From positions 1-33,926 of the forward strand of contig JAJZMK010000150.1 in assembly GCA_021798275.1 (NCBI GenBank): a stretch of 33,926 bases of DNA, written 5' to 3'. This DNA comes from Actinomycetes bacterium (GTDB taxonomy: Bacteria; Actinomycetota; Acidimicrobiia; Acidimicrobiales; Bog-793). Position 1 is the first letter of the stretch. Every line of letters begins with the position of its first letter. The notes beneath the pieces are model-generated. The model worked only from the letters and a program-made list of their open reading frames with translations, made no database searches and had not been told where the DNA came from. The position numbers were made by a program, and so were the translations under genes. Below, one piece after another: positions 1 to 8,455 of this stretch.

Positions 1-2
1 GG

Positions 3-710
3 TCTATAGGTTGGACATGGCCATCTGGACAGACAATAGTTAACTCATGGAATGCTGAAATTTCACAAAATGGAAGCTCTGTTACAGCCAAGAATGCAAT
101 CATTGACGTAACAGGTTCTGCACCCATAGAAGTTGGTTTGCCAATCAGTCCCGGATCACCGGAAGTATTTGGTTTGGAAGGAACTTGGAGCGGATCTAAC
201 AACGTTCCCACAAGCTTTACCCTAAACGGTCAGCCTTGTGGAACTTCCTCTTCCTCTTCAACACCTACCACCACCATGGCACCGACAACCACCTCGACCA
301 CCACCATGGCACCTGCCACCACAACCATGACAACTACCACCACAACCACGGCTGCCCCTTCTAACTCAGGTACCACTCCTACAACCACAACATCTTCTAA
401 CTCAGGTACCACCACCTCAGGGGCATGCTCGGCCACGATGACTATCAGTCAGTGGACCGGCGGCTTTACAGCCAGCGTTACCGTTACGGCAGGTTCTGCC
501 GGAACATCTAGTTGGTCAACAAGCTTTACCTTGCCTCAAGGTGCGGCTATTACCAACTCATGGTCAGCTACCGTTACCTCATCCGGATCATCTGTGACGG
601 CGACAAATGCTTCCTACAACGGAACATTGTCAGCCGGTCAATCCACTACCTATGGATTCCAGGGTACAGATTCCGGTACTATTTCGGCACCTAGCGTCAG
701 CTGTTCCTAG
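3..710 (+). CDS. Secreted tandem CBM2 (cellulose-binding) protein, 3' part
   Basis: The frame is open from the window edge, so the true start lies outside; 235 residues are visible. Residues 1 to about 80 are the second half of a CBM2-like beta-sandwich domain: a conserved Trp, SGQTIVNSWNAEI, SVTAKNA, then GLEG and a closing Cys in NGQPC. A linker of about 55 residues follows, very rich in Thr with Met, Ala, Pro and Ser, and including two SNSGTT blocks. A second full CBM2-like domain starts at the Cys of GACSATM and ends at the terminal VSCS. Spaced Trp residues and one Cys near each end are as in family 2 carbohydrate-binding modules, which bind cellulose or chitin. No catalytic domain is visible, but one could lie upstream. 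Thr-rich linkers suggest export and O-glycosylation (inference). The hairpin that follows may end the transcript. Confidence 0.8.
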   Translation, partial: SIGWTWPSGQTIVNSWNAEISQNGSSVTAKNAIIDVTGSAPIEVGLPISPGSPEVFGLEGTWSGSNNVPTSFTLNGQPCGTSSSSSTPTTTMAPTTTSTTTMAPATTTMTTTTTTTAAPSNSGTTPTTTTSSNSGTTTSGACSATMTISQWTGGFTASVTVTAGSAGTSSWSTSFTLPQGAAITNSWSATVTSSGSSVTATNASYNGTLSAGQSTTYGFQGTDSGTISAPSVSCS

Positions 711-1037
711 CAATAAATTACAGACAGTAACATCTGTCTCGTAAGGATCATCTTTTGATCCGATCGAAGTAACATATAGGGCCCCGTGATATCACGGGGC
801 CCTATATGTTTACATACATAGATGTACTCAAGTGATTGATAAAGAAAAATTATCAACTGATAAATCTATACATAAGAAACAGCGAATAATTATTTGCAAT
901 CTTTCTGATTATTGACTCCATATTGAATGTGAAAGATAAAAGCGACTTCTGTTGGCAATAATACAGTTCCAACTTAGTCAATAGTAATTATCGCTTTATA
1001 AAATCTGCTTTTTTATTTTCAAGTAATAGTGGAGAGG
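711..1037. other. Intergenic region between convergent genes
   Basis: This stretch lies between the CBM2 gene and the LOG-family gene, which point toward each other. Apart from the 40-bp palindrome it is AT-rich, with no open frame that has a ribosome binding site or protein-like composition. I see no tRNA or other RNA gene here. Confidence 0.6.
771..810. repeat. Perfect 40-bp palindrome after the CBM2 gene
   Basis: Positions 771-790 are the exact reverse complement of 791-810, with no spacer. The centre is GC-rich (ggggcc/ggcccc type) and the outer ends are AT-rich. It starts 61 nt after the CBM2 stop codon. As RNA it would form a strong hairpin, and because it is symmetric it could stop transcription from either side, but no clear T-run follows on either strand. 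A binding site for a dimeric protein is the alternative. Confidence 0.7.
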
Positions 1038-1070
1038 AAAGGGTTTATTATCTTTGATAATAAACCCTTT
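1038..1070 (-). terminator. Hairpin terminator of the LOG/pentose phosphate operon
   Basis: A perfect 13-bp stem (1038-1050 with 1058-1070) encloses a 7-nt loop and lies 19 nt beyond the stop codon of the minus-strand LOG-family gene. The position fits the end of the minus-strand operon. The stem starts with AAAGGG and ends with CCCTTT; the run of T after it on the minus strand is short, so it is a probable rather than textbook intrinsic terminator. Confidence 0.6.
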
Positions 1071-1088
1071 CGTTAATACGACTTTTAT

Positions 1089-2126
1089 CTAGTCGATTAT
1101 ATCTTTGTTTAATTCATTGATAAGTTGCCGGAGACGTCCTTGATGCAGCTTATCGAATTTGAAAGCCAGTCTTTCCAACTCTAGATGGTCGTTGTCGCGG
1201 ATCTCGATTCTGAATGGAGAAGTTTTCTGTATTCCGTCACCGTCTATGATGTCGGCAAACTGCTCTGATAATTCGATACATCTTTGGTCACTCGGAGCTT
1301 TTTGAAGTCGGATAATCAAAGTATCGTTGATAAAGCGTCTTGAATGATAATTAGCATAAAAGCCGATTACTTCGTCCTTTGCCGCCCATATATCGTCTGT
1401 AATCTGATAAAGCGAAGCATCGTTTTTGTCAGCAAGCCCTCTGTCGTATACATGAGTGTTGACAAATTCCTCCCAGGCTTGCCAGTAAGGAGATTCTTCT
1501 GGTTCCACCAAAACTATGGGGGTAGGTTCGGCTTTTCCTGTTTGGACAAGCGTCAAGAGCTCAAAGCATTCATCCAGAGTTCCGAAACCTCCCGGGAGAA
1601 CCAAAAACCCGGATGATTCTTTCATCAACATTAATTTCCTTGTAAAAAAATATTTCATTTCAACCAATTTTTGTCCGGCAGCTACCCAGGAATTGGGGTG
1701 GTTTTCAAACGGAAGTCTGATATTGATGCCTATAGCCATATCTTCCCCGGCTCCCTCACTTCCCGCTGCCATTATGCCGGGGCCGGCTCCGGTGACGATC
1801 ATCCATCCGGCTTCGGCAAAAATATGAGCCAGCTCTTTGGTGCGGATATAAAGAGGTGTGTCGGGAGCAATGCGTGCTGACCCGAAAATTGTGACTTTCC
1901 TTATTTCTTTATAAGGTGCAAACATGGCAAAAGCATCCGACATTTCATTGATCGCGGCGGCGGCCAATTTCAGATCCAAACGGTCATTGTGATCGCGCAT
2001 CAACCTTAATGCTCCATACATCAATTGTCGCTTGATATCCATATTTTCTTGGTCAGATGCCGTCAAGCAGAGCTCATCTAAAATAATCTTCTCTTGTTCT
2101 GTTAAATTTATAATTTGACTTGACAT
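1089..2126 (-). CDS. LOG-family (Rossmann-fold) nucleotide hydrolase
   Basis: The protein has 345 residues. The LOG-family core is clear: GAGPGIM at residues 113-119 and the PGGFGTLDE signature at 178-186, which carries the residues used to cleave the N-glycosidic bond of nucleoside 5'-monophosphates. The family includes cytokinin riboside monophosphate phosphoribohydrolases and the bacterial nucleotide pyrophosphatase/nucleosidase PpnN; older annotations call them lysine decarboxylases. This member is longer than the roughly 180-residue LOG proteins, with about 75 N-terminal and 140 C-terminal residues outside the core, so the substrate cannot be assigned. It is the last gene of a minus-strand run after pgl (96 nt gap), and a hairpin follows its stop. 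The ATG at 2126 has only a weak AGG upstream. Confidence 0.8.
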   Translation of the reverse strand: MSSQIINLTEQEKIILDELCLTASDQENMDIKRQLMYGALRLMRDHNDRLDLKLAAAAINEMSDAFAMFAPYKEIRKVTIFGSARIAPDTPLYIRTKELAHIFAEAGWMIVTGAGPGIMAAGSEGAGEDMAIGINIRLPFENHPNSWVAAGQKLVEMKYFFTRKLMLMKESSGFLVLPGGFGTLDECFELLTLVQTGKAEPTPIVLVEPEESPYWQAWEEFVNTHVYDRGLADKNDASLYQITDDIWAAKDEVIGFYANYHSRRFINDTLIIRLQKAPSDQRCIELSEQFADIIDGDGIQKTSPFRIEIRDNDHLELERLAFKFDKLHQGRLRQLINELNKDIID

Positions 2127-2222
2127 ATGTACATAACCTGATTCTGATTGAAAGGTATTTTTTATGATATTGATCCGATATGCTTAATAGGGATTTGCAT
2201 AGATATTGATAAGCAAAAAATT

Positions 2223-2924
2223 TCAGACAATTCTACTGTCGATGAGCCAGATAACTTTTTTTGCTCTTATCATCGCTGCCGGAAGCTGTTTTCCTAAACT
2301 AATGGCTCTGACAGCGTCTCTCTTTTCCTCGCCGATGACGCAGATAACGGCCAGATCGAATTTATTGATCGCCGCGAAAGTAAGGGTAACCCTTTCATGT
2401 TTATTTAATCCCGAAGGATCGGAGTTTTTGGCAACAAGTTTTTCGTCTGTGACCACCAGGGCCAAAGAGGAGGGGAAGAGAGATGCGCAGTGCCCATCGG
2501 GACCGAAACCAAGTTGGATAACATCAAGTTCCCGGCCGACAAGAAGACTTTCGTATGACTCAACATCTTGGCAATCCATATCATGCAAAACGGCGCTTTC
2601 CAGATGATTGACATCCAACAAAGAACGGATCAGTTTGTAATTGGAATCGGGATGGGTTTTATCCACACATCTTTCGTCTACCAAAAACCATTCCACGTTT
2701 GTAAGTAGCCCATCGTCCGAAGCACACAGTGCTTCCATGCAGGCTTTGCCGGAAGATCCCCCGGAAACGGCGAGTGAGTAACGGATATCGGTGCCATTTG
2801 TAGATGACTTTGTGGAAATAAGGTCTTTTAAGTAGCCGGTGACCAAATCTTTGTATGCGCTCGCTACGTCGTCACAAATTCTGACCTGGCCGTAAAAAGA
2901 ATCGAAATTTATAGATTCTGCCAT
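2223..2924 (-). CDS. pgl: 6-phosphogluconolactonase
   Basis: This 233-residue cytoplasmic enzyme hydrolyses 6-phosphogluconolactone to 6-phosphogluconate, the second step of the oxidative pentose phosphate pathway. Family motifs visible are SGGSSGKA near residue 54, the WFLVDERCV block, and GFGPDGHCASLFP, where the DGH is the usual active-site region. The length is normal for the DevB/Pgl type. The ATG at 2924 lies inside the end of zwf, giving a 16-nt overlap, so the two are probably translationally coupled. The product of zwf is the direct substrate of this enzyme, which supports the call. Confidence 0.93.
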   Translation of the reverse strand: MAESINFDSFYGQVRICDDVASAYKDLVTGYLKDLISTKSSTNGTDIRYSLAVSGGSSGKACMEALCASDDGLLTNVEWFLVDERCVDKTHPDSNYKLIRSLLDVNHLESAVLHDMDCQDVESYESLLVGRELDVIQLGFGPDGHCASLFPSSLALVVTDEKLVAKNSDPSGLNKHERVTLTFAAINKFDLAVICVIGEEKRDAVRAISLGKQLPAAMIRAKKVIWLIDSRIV

Positions 2925-4474
2925 TGTCTACCGCTCGCTTGTATCAGTCTTTCGGCTTCTATCGGTCCAAAACTTCCGGAGGGGTACCTGGCAAGCGGTG
3001 GCTCACCCTGGAGAAAAGACTCTTGAATGGGGGCAACAATTTTCCAAGCCTGTTCCACTTCATCCGTCCTAATAAACAGCATCGGGTCTCCCATCATGGC
3101 ATCCAGCAATAAGCGTTCGTAAGCGTCGACGGTAACTTCAGGGAAAGCCTCTTTGTACGAGAAGTCCATGGAGACGCTTTTTACTTTAAAAGCAGGACCG
3201 GGTATCTTTGCTCCAAAGGAAAGACTTATTCCTTCGTCCGGTTGAATCCTAAGAGACAGAACGTCAGGGCGTAAATCTCTGGAGAGGCGGCCGGCAAAGG
3301 GGAGGTGAGGAGGGCGCTGGAATACCATCGATACTTCCGTTATCCGCTTGGCAAGACGTTTTCCCGTTCTTACGTACATGGGAACACCGGCCCAACGCCA
3401 GTTATCCACGTAAAGCCTGGTCGCTACGTAAGTCTCGGTTTCAGAAGTTGGGCTGACACCATCCTCTTGACGATATCCGACAACCTTTTCGCCCTCAATT
3501 TCCCCGGGTCCGTATTGGGCCCTGACGACATTATTGACCTGCTCATCAATGTCAGCTATCTCTACCGCTTTCAGCAATTTTACTTTTTCATCTCGTATTC
3601 CTCCGGCATCCATTGAAGACGGTGGCTCCATGAGAGTGAGGGAAAGTACTTGCATCACATGGTTTTGGACTATGTCGCGCAAAGCTCCGGCCGTTTCATA
3701 AAATGCACCCCGGTGCTCAACTCCCAGAGATTCGGCCACAGTGACTTGGACGTGATCTACGTATCTTCTGTTCCAGATAGGCTCAAAAATAGCGTTGGCA
3801 AAGCGTAGAGCCAACACATTTTGTACAGTTTCTTTACCCATGTAGTGATCGATTCGAAATATCTGGTTCTCTTCAAAAGCTGTATGTAAGTCGACATCTA
3901 AGGCTTTGGAACTCTCCAGATTAACGCCAAATGGCTTTTCCACTACCAGGCGGACAAAGTTATCTTTTCTTTTCGGCTTGTTACACGCGACAGATTTCAA
4001 ACCGTCAGCCACCACGGAAAAAAGTTTAGGAATGGTAGCAAGGTAATAAACCCTATTGCCGCCTATGTTGTATTGGTCGTCAACTTCTGATAAGACCTGA
4101 TTGAGCTGGACAAAGGTTTCCTTGGATAGGTAATCGCCGGAAACATAACGAAATCGCTTAGAGTAGTTTTCCCAGACACCCTCAGGATCTTCAATGTCTT
4201 TTGTCGCCTCGTTAACGATCTTTTTGAACCCCTCATCATCAATTTCGCTGGAAGCGGCTCCCACAATGACAAATTCATCCGGCAATTCTCCGCGGATAGC
4301 AAGACGACATATTGCCGGCAGTATTTTTCTGCTGGCAAGATCGCCGGTGGCTCCGAAAATAACCAGAGCCAGAGGTTGCGGTTTACGTTTATCACTATTC
4401 AATGGCGACAAAGCATATTCCTTTAGCGATAAATCTGCCGATTTAGCTTCCGAACTCTCTGTCATCTCCGACAC
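2909..4474 (-). CDS. zwf: Glucose-6-phosphate 1-dehydrogenase
   Basis: The protein has 521 residues and oxidises glucose 6-phosphate to 6-phosphogluconolactone. The nucleotide-binding GATGDLA is at residues 41-47, the VVEKPFG block near 177-183, and the active-site motif RIDHYMGKE at 207-215, containing the substrate-binding Lys and the catalytic His. An N-terminal tail of about 30 polar residues precedes the Rossmann fold, as in other actinobacterial forms. The start ATG at 4474 is 3 nt after the gnd stop, so the two genes are tightly linked. The usual actinobacterial partner opcA is not next to it; pgl follows directly. Cofactor preference (NADP or NAD) cannot be decided by eye. Confidence 0.95.
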   Translation of the reverse strand: MSEMTESSEAKSADLSLKEYALSPLNSDKRKPQPLALVIFGATGDLASRKILPAICRLAIRGELPDEFVIVGAASSEIDDEGFKKIVNEATKDIEDPEGVWENYSKRFRYVSGDYLSKETFVQLNQVLSEVDDQYNIGGNRVYYLATIPKLFSVVADGLKSVACNKPKRKDNFVRLVVEKPFGVNLESSKALDVDLHTAFEENQIFRIDHYMGKETVQNVLALRFANAIFEPIWNRRYVDHVQVTVAESLGVEHRGAFYETAGALRDIVQNHVMQVLSLTLMEPPSSMDAGGIRDEKVKLLKAVEIADIDEQVNNVVRAQYGPGEIEGEKVVGYRQEDGVSPTSETETYVATRLYVDNWRWAGVPMYVRTGKRLAKRITEVSMVFQRPPHLPFAGRLSRDLRPDVLSLRIQPDEGISLSFGAKIPGPAFKVKSVSMDFSYKEAFPEVTVDAYERLLLDAMMGDPMLFIRTDEVEQAWKIVAPIQESFLQGEPPLARYPSGSFGPIEAERLIQASGRQWQNL

Positions 4475-4477
4475 TTA

Positions 4478-5398
4478 TTACTTTCCTTCTTCTTTGAACA
4501 TTTCTACGGCATGCCCGCCGAATTGATTCCTCAAAGCAGCGAGCAACTTATTAGAAAAAGCCATTTGCCCGTCACGCTGAGAAGAAAATCTTCGATAGAG
4601 CGAAAGGGAAATTACTTCAAGCGGCACACCTCTTTCGATAGCTTCCTCGACCGTCCAGCGTCCCTCACCCGAATCCACCACGTGGCCTTCTATGGCCTCA
4701 AAGTGTGATTCTTTACGAAGTGCTATCTCGGCTAATTCCAAGAGCCAAGATCTGACTACCGAGCCGTAGCGCCAAATGGAAGCGATTTGATGCAAATCAA
4801 GATCGAATTCTTTGGCGGCATCCATCAACTCAAAACCTTCGGCATAAGCCTGCATCAGACCGTATTCGATTCCGTTGTGCACCATCTTGACAAAGTGTCC
4901 AGCCCCGGGAGGACCTACGTGGGCATATCCACCTTCGGGAGCCAGGGTTTCAAATATCGGTTCCACTTTTTTGACTTCTTCTCTGTCGCCTCCCACCATC
5001 AGGCAATATCCGTTCTCAAGTCCCCAAACACCTCCGGAAGTACCGGCGTCGACAAACCCTATTTTTTTACTTCCCAGTTGTTCTTTGTATGTGAACGCCG
5101 TTTTATAATTGGAATTACCTCCGTCAATAACGACGTCGTCTTCAGAAAGGAGATTCAGTAATTTTTCAATCGTCTCATCGGTAGGTGTACCGGCGGGTAC
5201 CATCACCCACACAGCCCTCGGCGGTTTGAGATAAGCTACCATCTCTTCCATTGTTGCCGCCGTCTTGATGGAATAAGCTTCCAAACTCTTTCGTGATGCT
5301 TCGTTGATGTCAAAACCTATTACATCATGGCCGGCATCTACAAGGCGCCTGCACATATTGGCACCCATTTTGCCGAGTCCGATCATAGCTATTTGCAT
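4478..5398 (-). CDS. gnd: 6-phosphogluconate dehydrogenase, short form
   Basis: The 306-residue protein decarboxylates 6-phosphogluconate to ribulose 5-phosphate. It opens with a Rossmann fold (MIGLGKMGANM at residues 5-15), followed by DAGTSGGVWGLENG, the family's substrate-binding block, and HNGIEYGLMQAYAEG with the catalytic Lys/His region just before it (GHFVKMVHN). The length is that of the short, YqeC/GndA-like class, which is often NAD-dependent, rather than the roughly 470-residue NADP form. A purine-rich stretch lies just upstream of the ATG. The gene sits between pgi and zwf, so the whole oxidative branch is in one run. The NAD preference is inferred from length class only. Confidence 0.92.
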   Translation of the reverse strand: MQIAMIGLGKMGANMCRRLVDAGHDVIGFDINEASRKSLEAYSIKTAATMEEMVAYLKPPRAVWVMVPAGTPTDETIEKLLNLLSEDDVVIDGGNSNYKTAFTYKEQLGSKKIGFVDAGTSGGVWGLENGYCLMVGGDREEVKKVEPIFETLAPEGGYAHVGPPGAGHFVKMVHNGIEYGLMQAYAEGFELMDAAKEFDLDLHQIASIWRYGSVVRSWLLELAEIALRKESHFEAIEGHVVDSGEGRWTVEEAIERGVPLEVISLSLYRRFSSQRDGQMAFSNKLLAALRNQFGGHAVEMFKEEGK

Positions 5399-5481
5399 AT
5401 AAAATAGTACCTTTCTTTATCTTTTCAAATTACTTATAGAGGTCTTTATACTCCGGAAATGCCGACAACGGAAAACTTTGA

Positions 5482-6858
5482 CTACAGCAATTCGGAAATA
5501 TCGTCAACAGATATTCTCAGAACTCTGCGGCCGTGATTTTCCAGGCTCTGGTAGTCACCTATGGATTGAGCGGAGATTAAAGTGGCAAAGTCATATTTTT
5601 CATCCGGAATAATGACGCCTTGTTGGGGAGAGTTCTCCACAATCTGAACGGCAACGACCTGGTTTGGTCCGCCTTTGTGTAGCTGACCGGTGGAATGCAG
5701 AAAGCGCGGTCCATAGCCGGCGGTTACCGCAATATTGCCATTTTGGTCCCGCAGTTGTTGCCTGAGCACTTCCAATTTTGCTTCACTACCGTAGGGGAGA
5801 TAGGCCTGCAGAGAAATATAATCGCCTTGCTTGACATTTTCCTGCAAGAAGCCCTTTAGATCAGCGGGTGTGGCACTTTCAATCTCTTCAATAGGCAACT
5901 GGCTTAAAACATTGTTGGTATTGGCTTTTGATTCTGCTACGTTGGGCTCATCAAAGGGATCGATATTTAGAACATGGCCTATTACAGCGGTAGCCAATTC
6001 CAGCCTATAAAACTGTCGGGCTAATTCGGCGGACGAGTTGAGTTCGAGTTCAATATTAAACCTATCTTCACCGCGCTCGTCATCGGAAGTCGGAACAGGT
6101 ACGCATCCCAATCCGTGCTTGCCAGTCGACTCGGCAATAAGCTGTTCAATCCACAAGCCAAGCGTTCTCTGAGATTCAGGTACCTTGATGGTCAACTTAT
6201 TCTTGCCTTCAAGAGCAGCTTGGCCGGCTGCGGCTCCTAATTCTATGGCTTCATCAATATCGGTTTCACCCGCCAATTCACATAGCTCTTCCACGTCATA
6301 ACCAAGCAATACAGCGGGAACGAGACCGAAATAGGAGAGTACGGAATAACGGCCCCCTATATCGGGACGATTACTAAATATTCTGTTGACACCCAGTTCT
6401 TCACCGATTTTGGCCAACTGGGTATTTGGATCTGTGATGAAGGCATACCTTTTGGTATCTGTTAATCTACTTTTGGCATGTGAAAACAGGGCATTTGGTT
6501 CAAGGGTGGTACCTGATTTGGAAGAGACAAGCACAAAACTATTTTCAATGGGAGCGTTCGCTACTGTCTGAGGCGAGGTGGTATCTAACACAAATAATTT
6601 CCGTCCGTTTGAACTTTGAAACAGTTCGGCAAAAGAAGCCAAAACCAAAGGACCGAGGGAGGATCCCCCCATACCGAGTAAGACGATTTGTTCTTGTTCT
6701 ATACTGTCAGCCCATGACTTGAGTGATTTTGCCTCTTTGGCCATCTCCCGAATGACTTCCAGCCAACCTAACCTGTTGGGCGAGACATTACCCGCCGGCC
6801 ACAAAGAGGAATCTTTGGACAACAGTCCTGATTTTATTTTTTCAACTTCAACACTCAT
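5482..6858 (-). CDS. pgi: Glucose-6-phosphate isomerase
   Basis: The protein has 458 residues and interconverts glucose 6-phosphate and fructose 6-phosphate. Sugar-phosphate-binding SIS motifs are visible: GMGGSSLGP at 62-70 and SSKSGTTLE at 112-120. A later DERGEDRFN stretch resembles what is seen in the short forms encoded beside, or fused to, transaldolase. It is shorter than the classical 550-residue enzyme. Its ATG overlaps the tal stop codon (ATGA, 6855-6858), so translation is likely coupled to tal, matching the known tal-pgi fusions in other actinobacteria and cyanobacteria. Confidence 0.93.
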   Translation of the reverse strand: MSVEVEKIKSGLLSKDSSLWPAGNVSPNRLGWLEVIREMAKEAKSLKSWADSIEQEQIVLLGMGGSSLGPLVLASFAELFQSSNGRKLFVLDTTSPQTVANAPIENSFVLVSSKSGTTLEPNALFSHAKSRLTDTKRYAFITDPNTQLAKIGEELGVNRIFSNRPDIGGRYSVLSYFGLVPAVLLGYDVEELCELAGETDIDEAIELGAAAGQAALEGKNKLTIKVPESQRTLGLWIEQLIAESTGKHGLGCVPVPTSDDERGEDRFNIELELNSSAELARQFYRLELATAVIGHVLNIDPFDEPNVAESKANTNNVLSQLPIEEIESATPADLKGFLQENVKQGDYISLQAYLPYGSEAKLEVLRQQLRDQNGNIAVTAGYGPRFLHSTGQLHKGGPNQVVAVQIVENSPQQGVIIPDEKYDFATLISAQSIGDYQSLENHGRRVLRISVDDISELL

Positions 6859-7997
6859 AGTTCATTTACCTTTCCGTTTAATTGTCTCATCAAATCCTCA
6901 AATGATTTACTAAAAGAGGCCACGCCTTCCGTTTCCAGCTGTTCTGTCACATCGGCAAGAGAAATGCCGATTTCCGCCAAGGCATCCAGTGCACTTTCGG
7001 CATTTTCCAAGACTGAACCTCCGTTTTTATCCAGACCATCAAGTGTCCTTTCCACTTTTCCGTGATCCAAAAAGCCGTCCACCGTGGCTCTCGGCATAGT
7101 GTTTACGGTATCGGGACCGATCAGTTCGTCGACATAGAGCAGATCCGGATAATTGGGGTTTTTGGTAGAAGTCGAGGCCCAAAGGGGCTTTTGGGCTTTG
7201 GCACCTTGAGTTTTAAGAGCCACAAAACGCTCTTGGTTGAATTTATCTTTAAATAAGCCATAAGCGACCCGGGCTTGAGCAACGGCAATTTGCCCGAGCA
7301 GTGATCTGGCTCTTTCGGCCAGAACGGAGGAGTCGGAAGTCTCGATGATGTTATTCAAACGCTTGTCCACTTCCGTGTCGACCCTGCTGACAAAAAATGA
7401 GGCGACGGAAAACACTTTCGAAATATCCCCTCCGCTCATTGCATATCTTTCCAACCCAGCCAGATATGCGTCAATGACGGCTGAGTAGCGATCCAGAGAG
7501 AAAATAAGGGTGGCATTGATACTGATTCCTTCGGCTATCATTTCCTCAATGGCCGGCAAACCTTCTTTGGTGGCCGGAATCTTGACAAGCAAATTCGGGG
7601 CCTGAATCTTTCCGGACAGCCATCTGGCTGCCTTGATCGTGCCCTCTGAATCGTGAGCCAAGGTCGGTTCTACTTCCACGGACAGGAATCCGTCTGTACC
7701 CTCGGACTCTTGATGTATTTTAGATAATTTGGAAAGTGCTCCTTTGGCGTCAAAAAATACCATTTCCCAGTAGGCATCGGCAACGGAAGCGCCGTCTTGA
7801 ATCAGAGATTTGAATTGGACATCATAATCTGTACTTGATTCGATCGATTTGGTCATAATGGTTGGATTGGAGGTGAGACCTCTGATCCCATTTGATATCA
7901 GTCGATCAAGTTCATCCGTTGTCACATAAGAGCGCCGTAGATCGTCTATCCACGGACTTTGTCCACCCAAATCATACAGCTCGTTTAATTTGGTCAT
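6855..7997 (-). CDS. tal: Transaldolase
   Basis: The 380-residue enzyme transfers a dihydroxyacetone unit between sugar phosphates in the non-oxidative pentose phosphate branch. Motifs in order: LGGQSPWIDDL at residues 10-20, RGLTSNPTIM at 39-48, the Schiff-base Lys139 in LLVKIPATKEG, and ASTSTKNPNYPD with LIGPDTVNTMP in the last third. This is the TalB-like actinobacterial type of about 370 residues. A good ribosome binding site (GAGGTGG) precedes the ATG at 7997. It is the first gene of the minus-strand run; transketolase, its usual neighbour, is not present. A terminator-like hairpin lies about 100 nt upstream in the leader. Confidence 0.95.
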   Translation of the reverse strand: MTKLNELYDLGGQSPWIDDLRRSYVTTDELDRLISNGIRGLTSNPTIMTKSIESSTDYDVQFKSLIQDGASVADAYWEMVFFDAKGALSKLSKIHQESEGTDGFLSVEVEPTLAHDSEGTIKAARWLSGKIQAPNLLVKIPATKEGLPAIEEMIAEGISINATLIFSLDRYSAVIDAYLAGLERYAMSGGDISKVFSVASFFVSRVDTEVDKRLNNIIETSDSSVLAERARSLLGQIAVAQARVAYGLFKDKFNQERFVALKTQGAKAQKPLWASTSTKNPNYPDLLYVDELIGPDTVNTMPRATVDGFLDHGKVERTLDGLDKNGGSVLENAESALDALAEIGISLADVTEQLETEGVASFSKSFEDLMRQLNGKVNEL

Positions 7998-8455
7998 GTA
8001 TTTCCACCTCGCTTAACTTGTCTATATACCATCAAGTCTACTACCTGCCTCTTACCTATGAGCCTAGGAGAGAAACTCGTTTCATGCCTGCCATGAAAGG
8101 TAAAAATTTGATACAAGTAAATAATTTATTATTTACTTGTATCAAACAATAAACTGATCCATTGAGCTTGTAGTATCAAAAATCCATGCGACTATTTCTA
8201 AAACGACAACTCCTGAGCAGATCTTCTTTGATAAATGTTAAAAACTTGGAAAGACAATTATTTTAATCTAATGCAAGCAAACTTCATTTGAGATTATTTA
8301 CAAATTACTAAGTCATGCTTTCTCAATCATTACAGATGGCAAAGATTCTAATCCGTGAGATTTTCATAGGTCGTCTCGATATTGCTTGATATCTTAATAG
8401 CATAAGTATTCATAAAGGCCACTTTTGGAACGATGTAAGGACTATCCTTAGAACG
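7998..8455. other. Divergent intergenic region upstream of tal
   Basis: No credible gene is seen in this region between the divergent tal and holin-like genes. On the minus strand it would be the tal leader. It contains the strong hairpin at 8107-8146 and a second one at 8080-8098 (7-bp stem TTTCATG/CATGAAA, 5-nt loop). I could not identify a confident promoter on either strand. Near the plus-strand gene, AAGGA-CTA-TCCTT at 8437-8449 can pair, placing the likely ribosome binding site in a small stem. Confidence 0.5.
8101..8146 (-). terminator. Terminator-like hairpin in the tal leader
   Basis: Positions 8107-8124 and 8129-8146 form a perfect 18-bp stem with a TTTA/TAAA loop. Read on the minus strand the stem is followed at once by TTTTTA (8106-8101), so the order hairpin then T-run holds only for transcription toward tal. 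No gene is seen upstream of it on the minus strand, so it would act as an attenuator of the tal operon or end a small RNA. The stem is AT-rich, which makes termination strength uncertain. Confidence 0.55.

Noticed and set aside
230-436. Minus-strand frame opposite the Thr-rich linker
   Set aside because: It is the mirror of ACC/ACA repeats, giving a Val/Glu run with no natural protein pattern; the plus-strand CBM2 gene explains the DNA.
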